A stretch of DNA of 64,000 nucleotides, taken from the NCBI RefSeq assembly GCF_002999235.1, contig NZ_CP027236.1, positions 434,001 to 498,000 on the forward strand, given 5' to 3'. Every line of letters starts with the position of its first letter. Position 1 is the stretch's first letter. The notes below the pieces were generated by a model that had not been told where the DNA came from, did no database searches, and saw only the letters and a program-made list of their open reading frames with translations. Origin of the DNA: Actinomyces sp. oral taxon 897 (GTDB lineage Bacteria; Actinomycetota; Actinomycetes; Actinomycetales; Actinomycetaceae). Below are positions 16,341 to 24,389 of the stretch, in pieces. The position numbers were made by a program, and so were the translations under genes.

Positions 16341-17744
16341 ATGGCACCAGTCCCCACCGGACGGCCCCTGCTGAACATGGAGCAGGCCCAGGCCTCACGC
16401 CTCACCCGTGCCCGCGTCCTCCTCCACCACCTGGACGGGGCCATGGACGCCGGGCACGCCGGGGCCCTGGCCGTCGAGCAGCTCCTCATGACGCTCCCCC
16501 ACGAGAGGCTCGCCACCTTCGACGCCGACGCCCTGGTGGACTACCGCGCCCGCCGTCCCCTCATGGTCTACTCCTCACGGCGCTACCAGAGCGCCGTCAT
16601 GCCCCAGATCGTCCTGGACGTCCTCCAGGACGACGACGGCGAGAGCCTGCTCCTGCTCCACGGCGCCGAGCCGGACTACCGCTGGGAGGACTTCCTGGCG
16701 GCGCTGACCCGGGTGGTCACCACCATGGGGGTCACCCAGGTGGTCGGCATGTACGGCCTCCCCCTGGCGGTGCCGCACACCCGCCCCACCTTCGTCCACC
16801 ACCACGGGTCGGACGCCTCCAAGCTCCCCGACCAGCCCGACTTCTTCGGGACCGTGGAGCTGCCCGGCACCATGGGCGCCATGATCGAGCTGCGCATGGG
16901 GGAGATCGGCCTGGACTCCCAGGGGCTGAGCGCGGGGGTGCCCCACTACGTCGCCCGCGACGACTACCCCGCCGGGGCCTCCGCCCTGCTGCGCACGGCC
17001 GCCAAGGTCACCGGCCTGGCCCTGCCCGTGGGCGACCTGGAGGCCGCCGCGGCGGTGACCCGGGCCGAGATCAACGCCGAGACCCAGCGCCAGAGCGAGG
17101 TGGCCACCATCGTCTCGGCCCTGGAGAACCAGTACGACTCCCTGGTGCCCCAGGGGGCCGACGAGGCGGTGGGGCAGTTCGACCTGCCCAGCGCCGACGA
17201 GATCGGGGCCCGCCTGGAGGCCTTCCTGGAGGCCAACGACGCCGCCGAGAACCAGCTGTCCAGCGCCGCCGGGCCCCTGGCCCCCCAGCCCTCGCCCGTG
17301 GTGGTACCGGGTCCGGCACCCCGCCACGCCGGGAAGCAGCCGGGGACCTCCCGGGGCGTGACGGGGCGCCGGGTGGGCCGGGCCCCCGGTGAGCCGCGCC
17401 CGACGCCGGAGACCCGCCCCCTGCCCACCCCCACCTACCGGGGCCGCCACGCGGCCGCCCCCAGCGCCGACCAGGTGGCCCGCGAGGAACGGGCCCGCCT
17501 GGAGGCCGGGGCCCGGTGGAAGACCGCCTGGGACCAGGAGAACAACACGGACCAGGCCGGTGACCAGCGGCCCCAGCCCGACCAGCCCCGCGGCCGACGC
17601 GGTACCCACACCCCCGGCCCCACGGGACACAAGCCAGCTGGCGCCCCCGGCCCCACAGGGCACCGGCCAGCCGGTACCCCCGGTGGTACCACGGGCCCCC
17701 GGCCAGGTGGCACCCCCGAGCCCGACCAGGACACCGAGGCCTGA
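16341..17744 (+). CDS. PAC2-family protein with disordered collagen-like tail
   Basis: 467 residues. The PAC2 (proteasome-assembly-chaperone-like) domain covers about residues 25-275: LVDYRARRPLM, LLLLHGAEPDYRWEDFLAAL, VVGMYGLPLAVPHTRP and the GVPHYVA strand are all typical. Actinobacterial PAC2 proteins are conserved cytosolic proteins of unclear role. From about residue 300 the chain is Pro/Ala/Arg-rich. The last 45 residues form three imperfect GPTGHxPAGxP repeats of about 11 residues, likely disordered. ATG is preceded by an excellent AAGGAGG. The gene is divergent from the helD-like gene and convergent with the spermidine-synthase-like gene. Confidence 0.85.
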   Translation: MAPVPTGRPLLNMEQAQASRLTRARVLLHHLDGAMDAGHAGALAVEQLLMTLPHERLATFDADALVDYRARRPLMVYSSRRYQSAVMPQIVLDVLQDDDGESLLLLHGAEPDYRWEDFLAALTRVVTTMGVTQVVGMYGLPLAVPHTRPTFVHHHGSDASKLPDQPDFFGTVELPGTMGAMIELRMGEIGLDSQGLSAGVPHYVARDDYPAGASALLRTAAKVTGLALPVGDLEAAAAVTRAEINAETQRQSEVATIVSALENQYDSLVPQGADEAVGQFDLPSADEIGARLEAFLEANDAAENQLSSAAGPLAPQPSPVVVPGPAPRHAGKQPGTSRGVTGRRVGRAPGEPRPTPETRPLPTPTYRGRHAAAPSADQVAREERARLEAGARWKTAWDQENNTDQAGDQRPQPDQPRGRRGTHTPGPTGHKPAGAPGPTGHRPAGTPGGTTGPRPGGTPEPDQDTEA

Positions 17745-17814
17745 GCCCGCCGGGCCACCGTCCCGGACCCGCGCCCCGGACCCAGGGCCTCGCACCGGGA
17801 TAGCGCCGGGCCCC

Positions 17815-18627
17815 TCAGCCCTGCGGGAGCGCCGGGTCGTGCACCTCCCAGGTACGCACCGGCAGGGGCAGGCGGCGTACGGCCCGCTCCACAGCCCGGG
17901 CCTCCCGGGACGTCAGGGGCTCGGCCCGGGCCACCACGACCAGGTTCCCCGGACGCCGTCCCCGGACCACCGCCGCGTCCCCCACCACCAGGACCCCGCC
18001 GAAGACCTCACGGGTCCGTGCCAGGTCCGCCCCCGCCCGCTCCCGGGGCGGGCAGGCCACATTGGCCAGGTACAGCCCCCGAGGCGCCAGGGCGGCGCGA
18101 CAGGCCGCCAGGAACTCCGTCGTGGCGCACCGCGGGGGCACCCTCCCGGCCGCGAACACGTCCCGCACCACCACGTCCCACTGCCCGCCGCGCAGGTGGG
18201 GGACGACCTGGGCGGCGTCACCCACCCGGATCCTCAGGCGCGGGGAGCGGGGCAGGTCGAACCACTGGCGCACCCTGTCCGCCAGGACCGCGTCAACCTC
18301 CACGGCCGTCTGGGTACTGCCCGGCCGGGAGGCGTCCCAGGCCCGGGCCAGGGCGCAGCCCGCCCCGCCCAGGTGCACCGCCCGCAGCGGGCCCTCGCCC
18401 CACAGCGCCCCCAGGGCGGCGTCCATCTGCTGGTGGTACTCAAAGTCCAGATGAGTGGGGTCCCCCAGGTCGATCCAGGAGGACTCCGTCCCGTCCAGCA
18501 GCAGCAGGACCCCGCCGTCACGGACCTGGAGCTCAGCCACCGCCAGGGACGTCGGCACCGGCCCCCGGGGCAGGCCCGCCAGGGACGGGGTCCGGGGACG
18601 CGGTGCTCTGGCAGCCTGTCGTGTCAC
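17815..18627 (-). CDS. Spermidine-synthase-like (aminopropyltransferase-fold) protein
   Basis: 270 residues with a Rossmann methyltransferase-like core. RAVHLGGAGCALAR (about residues 82-95) is the nucleotide-binding loop, TAVEVDAVLADRVRQWF the acidic second strand, and LRIRVGDAA plus WDVVVRDVF the third and fourth. True spermidine synthases have an Asp in a DGGGDG-like motif and a gatekeeper DxxD; here the loop is GGAG and the match is partial. A polyamine product is therefore doubtful and a methyltransferase role is equally possible. GTG start. It is divergent from dinB with a short gap. Confidence 0.7.
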   Translation of the reverse strand: MTRQAARAPRPRTPSLAGLPRGPVPTSLAVAELQVRDGGVLLLLDGTESSWIDLGDPTHLDFEYHQQMDAALGALWGEGPLRAVHLGGAGCALARAWDASRPGSTQTAVEVDAVLADRVRQWFDLPRSPRLRIRVGDAAQVVPHLRGGQWDVVVRDVFAAGRVPPRCATTEFLAACRAALAPRGLYLANVACPPRERAGADLARTREVFGGVLVVGDAAVVRGRRPGNLVVVARAEPLTSREARAVERAVRRLPLPVRTWEVHDPALPQG

Positions 18628-18674
18628 AGGGGCACGCTAGCCTGTTCCCGGCGCCGGTCCCGGCAGCACCACCT

Positions 18675-18762
18675 GCCGGCCCGCCAGGAGGAGGAAGCAT
18701 GCGGGTCAATGACCTGCCCCTCCACGCTCAGGACGCCGGCCCCGCCAGGAGGAGGAAGCATG
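18675..18762 (+). repeat. Duplicated ribosome-binding-site/ATG leader before dinB
   Basis: The block CGCCAGGAGGAGGAAGCATG occurs twice, ending at 18701 and 18762, with GCCGGC-C before each. The copies are 61 bp apart, so the two ATGs are in different frames. The downstream one starts dinB. The upstream one opens a frame that overlaps dinB out of phase. Confidence 0.85.
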
Positions 18763-19995
18763 AGCCGAGCCCCACGGGCCCAGGGCGCCCGCCGCAGCTG
18801 GGGCACGGACGACTCCGCCACCCCCGTCCTCCACGTGGACATGGACGCCTTCTTCGCCTCCGTGGAGCTCCTGGAGCACCCCGAGCTGCGCGGACGGCCC
18901 CTCATCGTAGGAGGCCAGGACGGGCGGGGCGTGGTCTCGGCCGCCTCCTACGAGGCCCGCGCCTACGGGGTCAACTCGGCCATGCCCATGGCCCGGGCCC
19001 ACCGGCTCTGCCCCCAGGCCGTGGTGCTACCCGTGCGCCACGGGCACTACGGGGCCGTCTCGGCCCGTGTCATGGAGGTCCTGGCCGAGGTCACCCCCCT
19101 GCTGGAGCAGGTCAGTATCGACGAGGCCTTCCTGGACGTGTCCGGGGCCAGACGGCGCATGGGCACCCCGGTCCAGGTCGCCACCTGGATCCGCTCCCAG
19201 ATCCGCCAGCGGGTGGGGGTGCCGGCCAGCGTCGGGGTGGCCGCCACCAAGTTCGTGGCCAAGCTCGCCTCCTCCCACGCCAAGCCCGACGGCCTCCTGC
19301 TCGTCCCCGCCCACGCCACCCAGGACTTCCTGGACGTCCTGCCGGTGGGCGCCATGTGGGGGGTGGGGGAGCGGACCGCCGCCGCCCTGGAGCGCTGGGG
19401 CATTACCGACGTGCGCACCCTGGCGGCCACCGACGTGCGCACCCTGGAGAGGATCCTGGGCCAGGCGGCCGCCCACCACCTGGCCGACCTCTCCCACGGC
19501 ATCGACCCCCGGCCGGTGACCACCAGCCGCCAGGAGAAGTCCGTGGGCACCGAGACCACCTTCTTTGACAACCTCACCGACCACGAGCAGGCCCGCCTGG
19601 TCCTGCTCGACCAGTGCCACCAGTGCGCGGCCCGTCTGCGGGCCAGGGCGCTGCGCTCGCGGGTGGTGGTCCTCAAGGCCCGGGGGGCGGACTTCGTGAC
19701 GGTGACCCGCTCACGGACCCTGCCGGCCTCCACGGATCTGGCCCGGGACGTGTGGCAGACCGTCAGCGCGCTCTTCGAGGCCCTTCCCGTCCCGCCCGGC
19801 GGGTACCGGCTCCTGGGGGTGCGCCTGGAGGGCCTGGAGCGCGGTGAGGACGGGATCCAGCTGAGCCTGGACGAGGACCCGCGCCGGGGTGCGCCCGAGC
19901 GCGCCGCCGACGCCGTCCGACGGCGCTGGGGGCCGGGCTCCCTGGCCCCGGCGAGCCTGCTGGGGACGGGCAGGCGCCCGCCACCGGGCCGCTGA
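18760..19995 (+). CDS. dinB: DNA polymerase IV (Y-family)
   Basis: 411 residues. Error-prone translesion polymerase. Catalytic residues are in HVDMDAFFASVE (Asp27) and SIDEAFLDV (Asp121, Glu122), with YEARAYGV in the fingers. A helix-hairpin-helix thumb region follows (MWGVGERTAAALERWGITDVRTL) and then a little-finger domain. Near the C-terminus IQLSLD matches the beta-clamp-binding consensus QLxLF closely. An extra 19 residues precede the usual N-terminus. ATG has a strong AGGAGGAGG site, one of two identical copies 61 bp apart. No SOS box is obvious in the gap shared with the divergent gene. Confidence 0.93.
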   Translation: MSRAPRAQGARRSWGTDDSATPVLHVDMDAFFASVELLEHPELRGRPLIVGGQDGRGVVSAASYEARAYGVNSAMPMARAHRLCPQAVVLPVRHGHYGAVSARVMEVLAEVTPLLEQVSIDEAFLDVSGARRRMGTPVQVATWIRSQIRQRVGVPASVGVAATKFVAKLASSHAKPDGLLLVPAHATQDFLDVLPVGAMWGVGERTAAALERWGITDVRTLAATDVRTLERILGQAAAHHLADLSHGIDPRPVTTSRQEKSVGTETTFFDNLTDHEQARLVLLDQCHQCAARLRARALRSRVVVLKARGADFVTVTRSRTLPASTDLARDVWQTVSALFEALPVPPGGYRLLGVRLEGLERGEDGIQLSLDEDPRRGAPERAADAVRRRWGPGSLAPASLLGTGRRPPPGR

Positions 19996-20030
19996 AGGGG
20001 CGGCGGGCGTCCCGGACCGGGCCAGTTCGG

Positions 20031-20060
20031 GACGGTCCGGGACGGTCCGGGACGGGCCCC
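20031..20060. repeat. 10-bp tandem repeat in a convergent gap
   Basis: GACGGTCCGG occurs twice in direct succession, followed by GACGGGCCCC, between the ends of dinB and the MgtC-type gene. GGACCG (just upstream) can pair with CGGTCC, so it may form part of a terminator. Confidence 0.6.
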
Positions 20061-20792
20061 TCAGTCCAGGCCGGAGGCGTGGACGGCGTCGACGCTAATG
20101 ACGCCCTCCACCTCCGCGAGCGCGCGCACCAGGGCCTCGGCGTCCTTCCCGCCCTGGAAGGACATGCGCGCGCTCATTACCCGCCCCCGGTCCGAGCGCT
20201 GCGAGGAGGTAGAGGAGATCGATGTCGCGTAGCCCAGGGACGTCGCCGTGGAGACCAGGGCCGGCATGACCGCGTGCCCGACCTCGTAGGTGACCTCCAC
20301 CGCCTGGTGGACCCCCTGCTGCGGCAGGTGCGCCGTCAGGGGCGCGACGGCGAAGACCAGCAGGTAGTGCAGGCCCAGGGCCAGGGCGGCCGCCGGCAGC
20401 ATCCTGGCGGCGCAGGCCACGCCGATTGCCGCGGAGAGCCAGACCGTGGCCGCGGTCGTCAGCCCCCGGACGGTGTCGTTGTTGACGAAGATGACCCCGG
20501 CGCCGATGAACCCGATCCCCGAGACGATCTGGGCCGCGATGCGCGAGGGGTCCGGGTGCGCGTCCGCCCCGCCGGCCCCGGTGCTGAATCCGTAGGCGCT
20601 GACCAGGGTGAACAGGCAGGCGCCCAGTCCCACCAGGACGTGGGTCTTGATCCCGGCGTCCTTGAGGTGCAGGTGGCGCTCGAGGCCGAGCAGCAGGCAC
20701 AGGACGAAGGCCGCGCACAGGGACACCGTCTGCGGCCCGATCCCGGTGGTACTGACCAGGGCGTCGAGGGCGGTTCCGGGGTGGTGGTGCAT
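20061..20792 (-). CDS. MgtC/SapB-family membrane protein
   Basis: 243 residues. Five membrane helices occupy roughly residues 12-155. The MgtC signature is plain: LGLERHLHLKDAGIKTHVLVGLGACLF (conserved E-R then K-T-H), IVSGIGFIGAGVIF, and VRGLTTAATVWLSAAIGVA. The cytosolic C-terminal 85 residues fold as an ACT-like domain (VEVTYEVGH ... VEGVISVDAVHASGLD). MgtC proteins inhibit ATP synthase or adjust Mg2+ homeostasis in some pathogens; the role in actinobacteria is less clear. The start is the ATG with AGGAAAG nine bases upstream. The frame stays open further upstream, but that part is Arg/Pro-rich and not conserved-looking. Confidence 0.85.
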   Translation of the reverse strand: MHHHPGTALDALVSTTGIGPQTVSLCAAFVLCLLLGLERHLHLKDAGIKTHVLVGLGACLFTLVSAYGFSTGAGGADAHPDPSRIAAQIVSGIGFIGAGVIFVNNDTVRGLTTAATVWLSAAIGVACAARMLPAAALALGLHYLLVFAVAPLTAHLPQQGVHQAVEVTYEVGHAVMPALVSTATSLGYATSISSTSSQRSDRGRVMSARMSFQGGKDAEALVRALAEVEGVISVDAVHASGLD

Positions 20793-21126
20793 GTGCGGGT
20801 CTTTCCTGCATCGGTGGGTGCGCGGCGGTGTGCTGGCTGCGTCAGGGGCCGTCGGGAGGATCGTATGCCGCCGGCCCGGGTCGGGTCGGCGGACCCGCCG
20901 CACCCGGACGGGTCCTGTCGGCGTGTCGTGGTGGTTGCCACTACCGGCCCCGGACCCGGTCGGCGCTGCGGCCAGAACCGGGTCGTTGCGGGCTGTCGGG
21001 GACGGGATGGTGGTGTCCACCGCTTGACACACGTTTTCGCTCCGGGCCGGTTAAGCGCCTATCCTTGGGATCACGGTCCGGTGACGGCGCCCCGCCCGCG
21101 GGACTGACACGGAAGGGAGTCCCGGC
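20793..21126. other. Intergenic region between mgtC-like and DUF3040 genes
   Basis: No gene seen. A perfect TTGACA at 21024-21029 followed by a TTAAG-containing stretch is the only promoter-like sequence on the plus strand; its spacing to a -10 is not ideal. It presumably drives the DUF3040 gene. The rest is GC-rich without clear repeats. Confidence 0.5.
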
Positions 21127-21531
21127 ATGGCACTGTCAGAGCGCGAGCAGCAGGTCCTACGCGACCTTGAGAAGCAGCTCGGTGCGGAGGACCCGGGTCT
21201 GGCCCAGACCATGACCGCCGCGGACAAGCGTCTGGGACGCCCCACGCCCCGGCGTATCGGTGCCGGTATCGCCCTGGTCCTGGGGGGCTTCGCGGTCGTG
21301 GTGGCGGGGGTGGCCATCGCCCACGACCTGTGGTCCGTCCTGGTGGGCCTGGTCGGCTTCGCCCTGGCCGTCTGGGGGATCACCCTTATGCTCACCGGCC
21401 CCTCCCGCCCCGCTGACGAGTCGTCCTCACCCGCCCGCGGCGGCAGGAGAGGCGGGAGCGGCACGGACAGGCCCCGCTCACGTTTTATGCAGCGTCAGGC
21501 TGAGCGCTGGGAGCATCGTCGCGACCACTGA
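21127..21531 (+). CDS. DUF3040 membrane protein
   Basis: 134 residues. The N-terminus ALSEREQQVLRDLEKQLGAEDPGLAQTM is the DUF3040 hallmark (LSExEQ...LeaDPxfA). Two membrane helices follow at about residues 45-65 and 70-92, then a basic Ser/Arg-rich tail. DUF3040 genes commonly sit just upstream of mraZ in actinobacteria, as here. ATG with GGAAGGGAG upstream. Function unknown; the location suggests a link to the envelope. Confidence 0.88.
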   Translation: MALSEREQQVLRDLEKQLGAEDPGLAQTMTAADKRLGRPTPRRIGAGIALVLGGFAVVVAGVAIAHDLWSVLVGLVGFALAVWGITLMLTGPSRPADESSSPARGGRRGGSGTDRPRSRFMQRQAERWEHRRDH

Positions 21532-22039
21532 GCCCCCGGCCCGCGGGAGCGTGCGCCACCACGGGTACGCCAAGGCGTCGGGGCCAGGGGCGGCCTCCGC
21601 GGCGCCGTGGGACGGCCTCCGGCGTGGCGCCCCAGTGGCGTGCCCTGGACCCGGCACCGTGAGCGGCCTCCTGCCGTGCCGGGGCGCACCGGGACCCGCC
21701 TCCTCGCCGTCGGGTGCGCCCGGTGCGGGTGCGTAGAAGAGAGTGGCGCCCGGCCCGCTACGGCATGGAGGCCAGTGCGGGCGTAAGGAAGAGCGCCGCA
21801 CGCTCTGACGTCAAGGTCCTCGGCCCCGGCGTGTCGCGTACCCGGGGTTCCGGGTGAGTGCGCACGTCCCCCGGCGTGTCGCGCGCCTATGGCCGGTCTG
21901 TCGCCCTTTCCGGGTCCGGGCACGTTCGCGCCCGGTGGTGCGCGCACGTCCTTGACGCCCGGGCTGGCGCGGTTTTCCGGCGGCAGGCAGACCTCTCAGC
22001 CCGCAGCGATCTAACTGTGACGTGCCCTCGACCTGTTGC
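21532..22039. other. Intergenic region upstream of mraZ
   Basis: About 500 bases with no credible gene. RNase P RNA, sometimes found near here in actinobacteria, was looked for: its GAGGAAAGTCC and AGACAG signatures are absent. A 15-base direct repeat, CCCCGGCGTGTCGCG, occurs at 21824 and 21869. The right end is AT-richer (near GATCTAACTGTGAC) and probably contains the dcw promoter. Confidence 0.5.
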
Positions 22040-22065
22040 GTGGAGGGAAGTGGAGGGAAGTGGAG
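22040..22065 (+). promoter_or_regulatory. MraZ operator (GTGGAG repeats)
   Basis: GTGGAG occurs three times at exactly 10-bp spacing (22040, 22050, 22060), with GGAA between, 45 bases before the mraZ start. Direct TGGAG/TGGGA repeats at helical spacing are the known MraZ binding site, through which MraZ represses its own dcw operon. A fourth, weaker GTGG follows. Confidence 0.85.
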
Positions 22066-22109
22066 TATGGTGGTGCCCGCTGGATAGTTGAGGTGGGAGG
22101 AGCGGGCCC

Positions 22110-22541
22110 ATGTTCCTGGGTACCCACTCGCCTCGCCTCGACACCAAGGGTCGACTCATCCTTCCGGCGAAGTTCCGCGAGGAGCTCGCTGGAGGGGTGG
22201 TTCTCACCCGCGGCCAGGAGCACTGTCTCTACGTCTTCACCACAACCGAGTTCGAGCGCATGTACGCCCAGCTCCGCGAGGCCCCGTTGACGCAGAAGCA
22301 GGCACGCGACTACGTGCGCGTCATGCTCTCGGGCGCGGACTCCCAGGTCCCCGACAAGCAGGGTCGTATTACCCTGCCGGCCCACCTGCGTACCTACGCG
22401 GGGCTGGACCGGGACCTCGCCGTCATCGGCGCAGGATCCCGGGTGGAGATCTGGGACGCCGCCGCGTGGCAGGAGTACCTCACCAGTCAGGAGCAGGTCT
22501 TCGCCAACACGGCCGAGGAGATCGTCCCGGGCCTCTTCTGA
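22110..22541 (+). CDS. mraZ: Transcriptional regulator MraZ
   Basis: 143 residues, the standard length. Two AbrB-like SpoVT domains, one per half, each carry the family DxKGRxxxPxxxR pattern: [15 protein letters not shown] (about 11-25) and [15 protein letters not shown] (about 84-98). MraZ forms a ring and binds the GTGGAG repeats just upstream, so it is autoregulated. First gene of the dcw cluster. The ATG gives the usual [11 protein letters not shown] start. Confidence 0.96.
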   Translation: MFLGTHSPRLDTKGRLILPAKFREELAGGVVLTRGQEHCLYVFTTTEFERMYAQLREAPLTQKQARDYVRVMLSGADSQVPDKQGRITLPAHLRTYAGLDRDLAVIGAGSRVEIWDAAAWQEYLTSQEQVFANTAEEIVPGLF

Positions 22542-22718
22542 GACCCGTCGCCTAGCACAACGTGGAGCCCCGCCTGGCGAGGTCCCCTTCCGCCGCCGTC
22601 CGACGTCACTTCCCCGACGCCGGAACCTGCGGAAGGAGTCCTGGTCCGACGGCGCCGCCACACCACATCCGTCACCGTGGTGGGCCGCCCACCCGACTCA
22701 CGCCCGAAGGAGGACAAC

Positions 22719-23894
22719 GTGCGCGAGAACGCCAGCCCCGCCGTCGAGACCGGCGTCGGAGCGGGCTTCGCAGACACCTCCCGGGCCGCGGAGCAGGCGG
22801 CTGGGCTCCACACCCCCGTCCTCCTGGGGCGCTGCCTGGACCTCCTGGCGCCCGCCCTGGAGGAGGCCGTGGCCCACGGGCGGGAGCCGGTCATGATCGA
22901 CGCCACCCTGGGTATGGGCGGGCACGCGGAGGGGGCCCTGAGCCGCTTCCCCGAGCTCACGCTCGTGGGTATCGACCGTGACCCGCAGGCCGTGGCCCTG
23001 GCCAGTGCCCGTCTGGCCCGCTTCGGGGGACGCTTCCACGCCGTGCAGACCACCTACGACGCCGTCGCGCAGGTCGCCGCCCGCTTCAGCACCGACGGGG
23101 CGGGCACGGTGGACGCCGTCCTCATGGACCTGGGGGTCTCCTCCCTCCAGCTCGACGAGGACGGGCGCGGCTTCTCCTACTCCCGGCCCGCGCCCCTGGA
23201 CATGCGCATGGACCCCACCACGGGCCCCAGAGCCCAGGACCTCCTGGACACCTGGGACGCCGCCCAGATCACCCACGTCCTGCGCGCCTACGGTGAGGAG
23301 CGCTTCGCCACGCGCATCGCCGCCGAGGTCGTCCGCCGCCGCCAGGCGGGCGCCCCGGTGCGCAGCACCCGGGACCTCAGCGACCTGGTGCGCTCCGCCG
23401 TCCCCGCCGCCACCCGGCGTACCGGGGGCCACCCCGCCAAGCGGACCTTCCAGGCCCTGCGCGTGGCCGTCAACGCCGAGCTCGACGTCCTACAGAGGGC
23501 CCTGCCCCGGGCCCTGGACTGCCTGCGCGTGGGCGGCCGCCTGGTGGTGGAGTCCTACCAGTCCCTGGAGGACCGGCTCGTCAAGCGGGCTATCGCCGCC
23601 GGGACCACCAGCCGGGCCCCCCAGGGCCTGCCCCTGGTCCCCCAGGCCGCCCGGCCCTACCTGGAGGCTCTCACCCACGGCGCCGAGAAGGCCACCCAGG
23701 CCGAGATCGACGCCAACCCCCGATCTGCCCCCGTGCGCCTGCGTGCCGCCGTCCGCACCCGTCCCGCCTGCGACGCCCCCGCCTCGCAGCCGGGCCAGGA
23801 GCGGTGCCGGTACGGGGACCGTGGAACCCAGCACGGTCGACGCCGCCCAGCCGCGTCCGCACGCTCCCGTAGCCGCCACACCGGAAGGAGTTGA
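22719..23894 (+). CDS. rsmH: 16S rRNA (cytosine-1402-N4)-methyltransferase
   Basis: 391 residues. Methylates C1402 in the ribosomal P site using SAM. Motifs: LHTPVLLGRCLDLL near the start, MIDATLGMGGHAEGAL (SAM loop), VGIDRDPQA, DAVLMDLGVSSLQLD (catalytic region), and later GGHPAKRTFQALRVAVNAEL and VESYQSLEDRLVK. The last 45 residues are a Ser/Arg-rich extension beyond the usual end. GTG start chosen because AAGGAGG lies five bases upstream. About 25 extra residues precede the conserved core. ftsL begins two bases after the stop. Confidence 0.95.
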   Translation: MRENASPAVETGVGAGFADTSRAAEQAAGLHTPVLLGRCLDLLAPALEEAVAHGREPVMIDATLGMGGHAEGALSRFPELTLVGIDRDPQAVALASARLARFGGRFHAVQTTYDAVAQVAARFSTDGAGTVDAVLMDLGVSSLQLDEDGRGFSYSRPAPLDMRMDPTTGPRAQDLLDTWDAAQITHVLRAYGEERFATRIAAEVVRRRQAGAPVRSTRDLSDLVRSAVPAATRRTGGHPAKRTFQALRVAVNAELDVLQRALPRALDCLRVGGRLVVESYQSLEDRLVKRAIAAGTTSRAPQGLPLVPQAARPYLEALTHGAEKATQAEIDANPRSAPVRLRAAVRTRPACDAPASQPGQERCRYGDRGTQHGRRRPAASARSRSRHTGRS

Positions 23895-23896
23895 AG

Positions 23897-24385
23897 ATGT
23901 CCGCCAGCAACGCAGTCAGGGCCACCCGCCCCGCACCGCGTCACACCTCACGAGCCACCGCCTCCTGGGAGGGGGCCGGTCAGGCCCGTCCTTCACGCCC
24001 GCGGCGCGGTGAGCCCCGCCGCGCCGAGCGCTCCGAGGCCACCACCCGCCCGCGCCTGTCCGTGGTCCAGGGCCTCGCGGCCTCGCGCTCCACGCTGCCC
24101 TTCCTCCTGGGTGTCGTCTTCATCCTGGTGGCCGTCCTGGTCAGCTCCATGGCCCTGAACGCCGCCATGGCGGACACCGCCTACCGTATGCAGGCCGCCC
24201 AGGTCCAGCTCGGTGTGGCCAACGACCACGTCGCCACCCTCGCCGACCAGGTCCAGAAGGCCTCCTCGCCCTCCAGCCTGACCCAGGCCGCCCAGCGTCT
24301 GGGCATGGTCCCCTCCGGGGCCCCGGGGGTCGTGGACCTGACCACCTCCACCGTCTCGGGCGGGACGCCCGCCGCGGAGAAGTAG
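23897..24385 (+). CDS. ftsL: FtsL-like cell-division protein
   Basis: 162 residues, bitopic: an Arg/Pro/Ser-rich cytoplasmic tail, one helix (about residues 66-88, LPFLLGVVFILVAVLVSSMAL), then a short extracytoplasmic coiled coil (QAAQVQLGVANDHVATLADQVQ) and a polar end. This is the FtsL/FtsB plan, and the position between rsmH and ftsI identifies it. It bridges FtsQ and the FtsW-FtsI synthase. The ATG was chosen because GGAAGGAG ends six bases before it. Sequence conservation in this family is low, so the name rests partly on gene order. Confidence 0.8.
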   Translation: MSASNAVRATRPAPRHTSRATASWEGAGQARPSRPRRGEPRRAERSEATTRPRLSVVQGLAASRSTLPFLLGVVFILVAVLVSSMALNAAMADTAYRMQAAQVQLGVANDHVATLADQVQKASSPSSLTQAAQRLGMVPSGAPGVVDLTTSTVSGGTPAAEK

Positions 24386-24389
24386 GCCT

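Noticed and set aside
21532..22039. RNase P RNA gene upstream of mraZ
   Set aside because: Conserved RNase P core sequences are absent from both strands of this gap.
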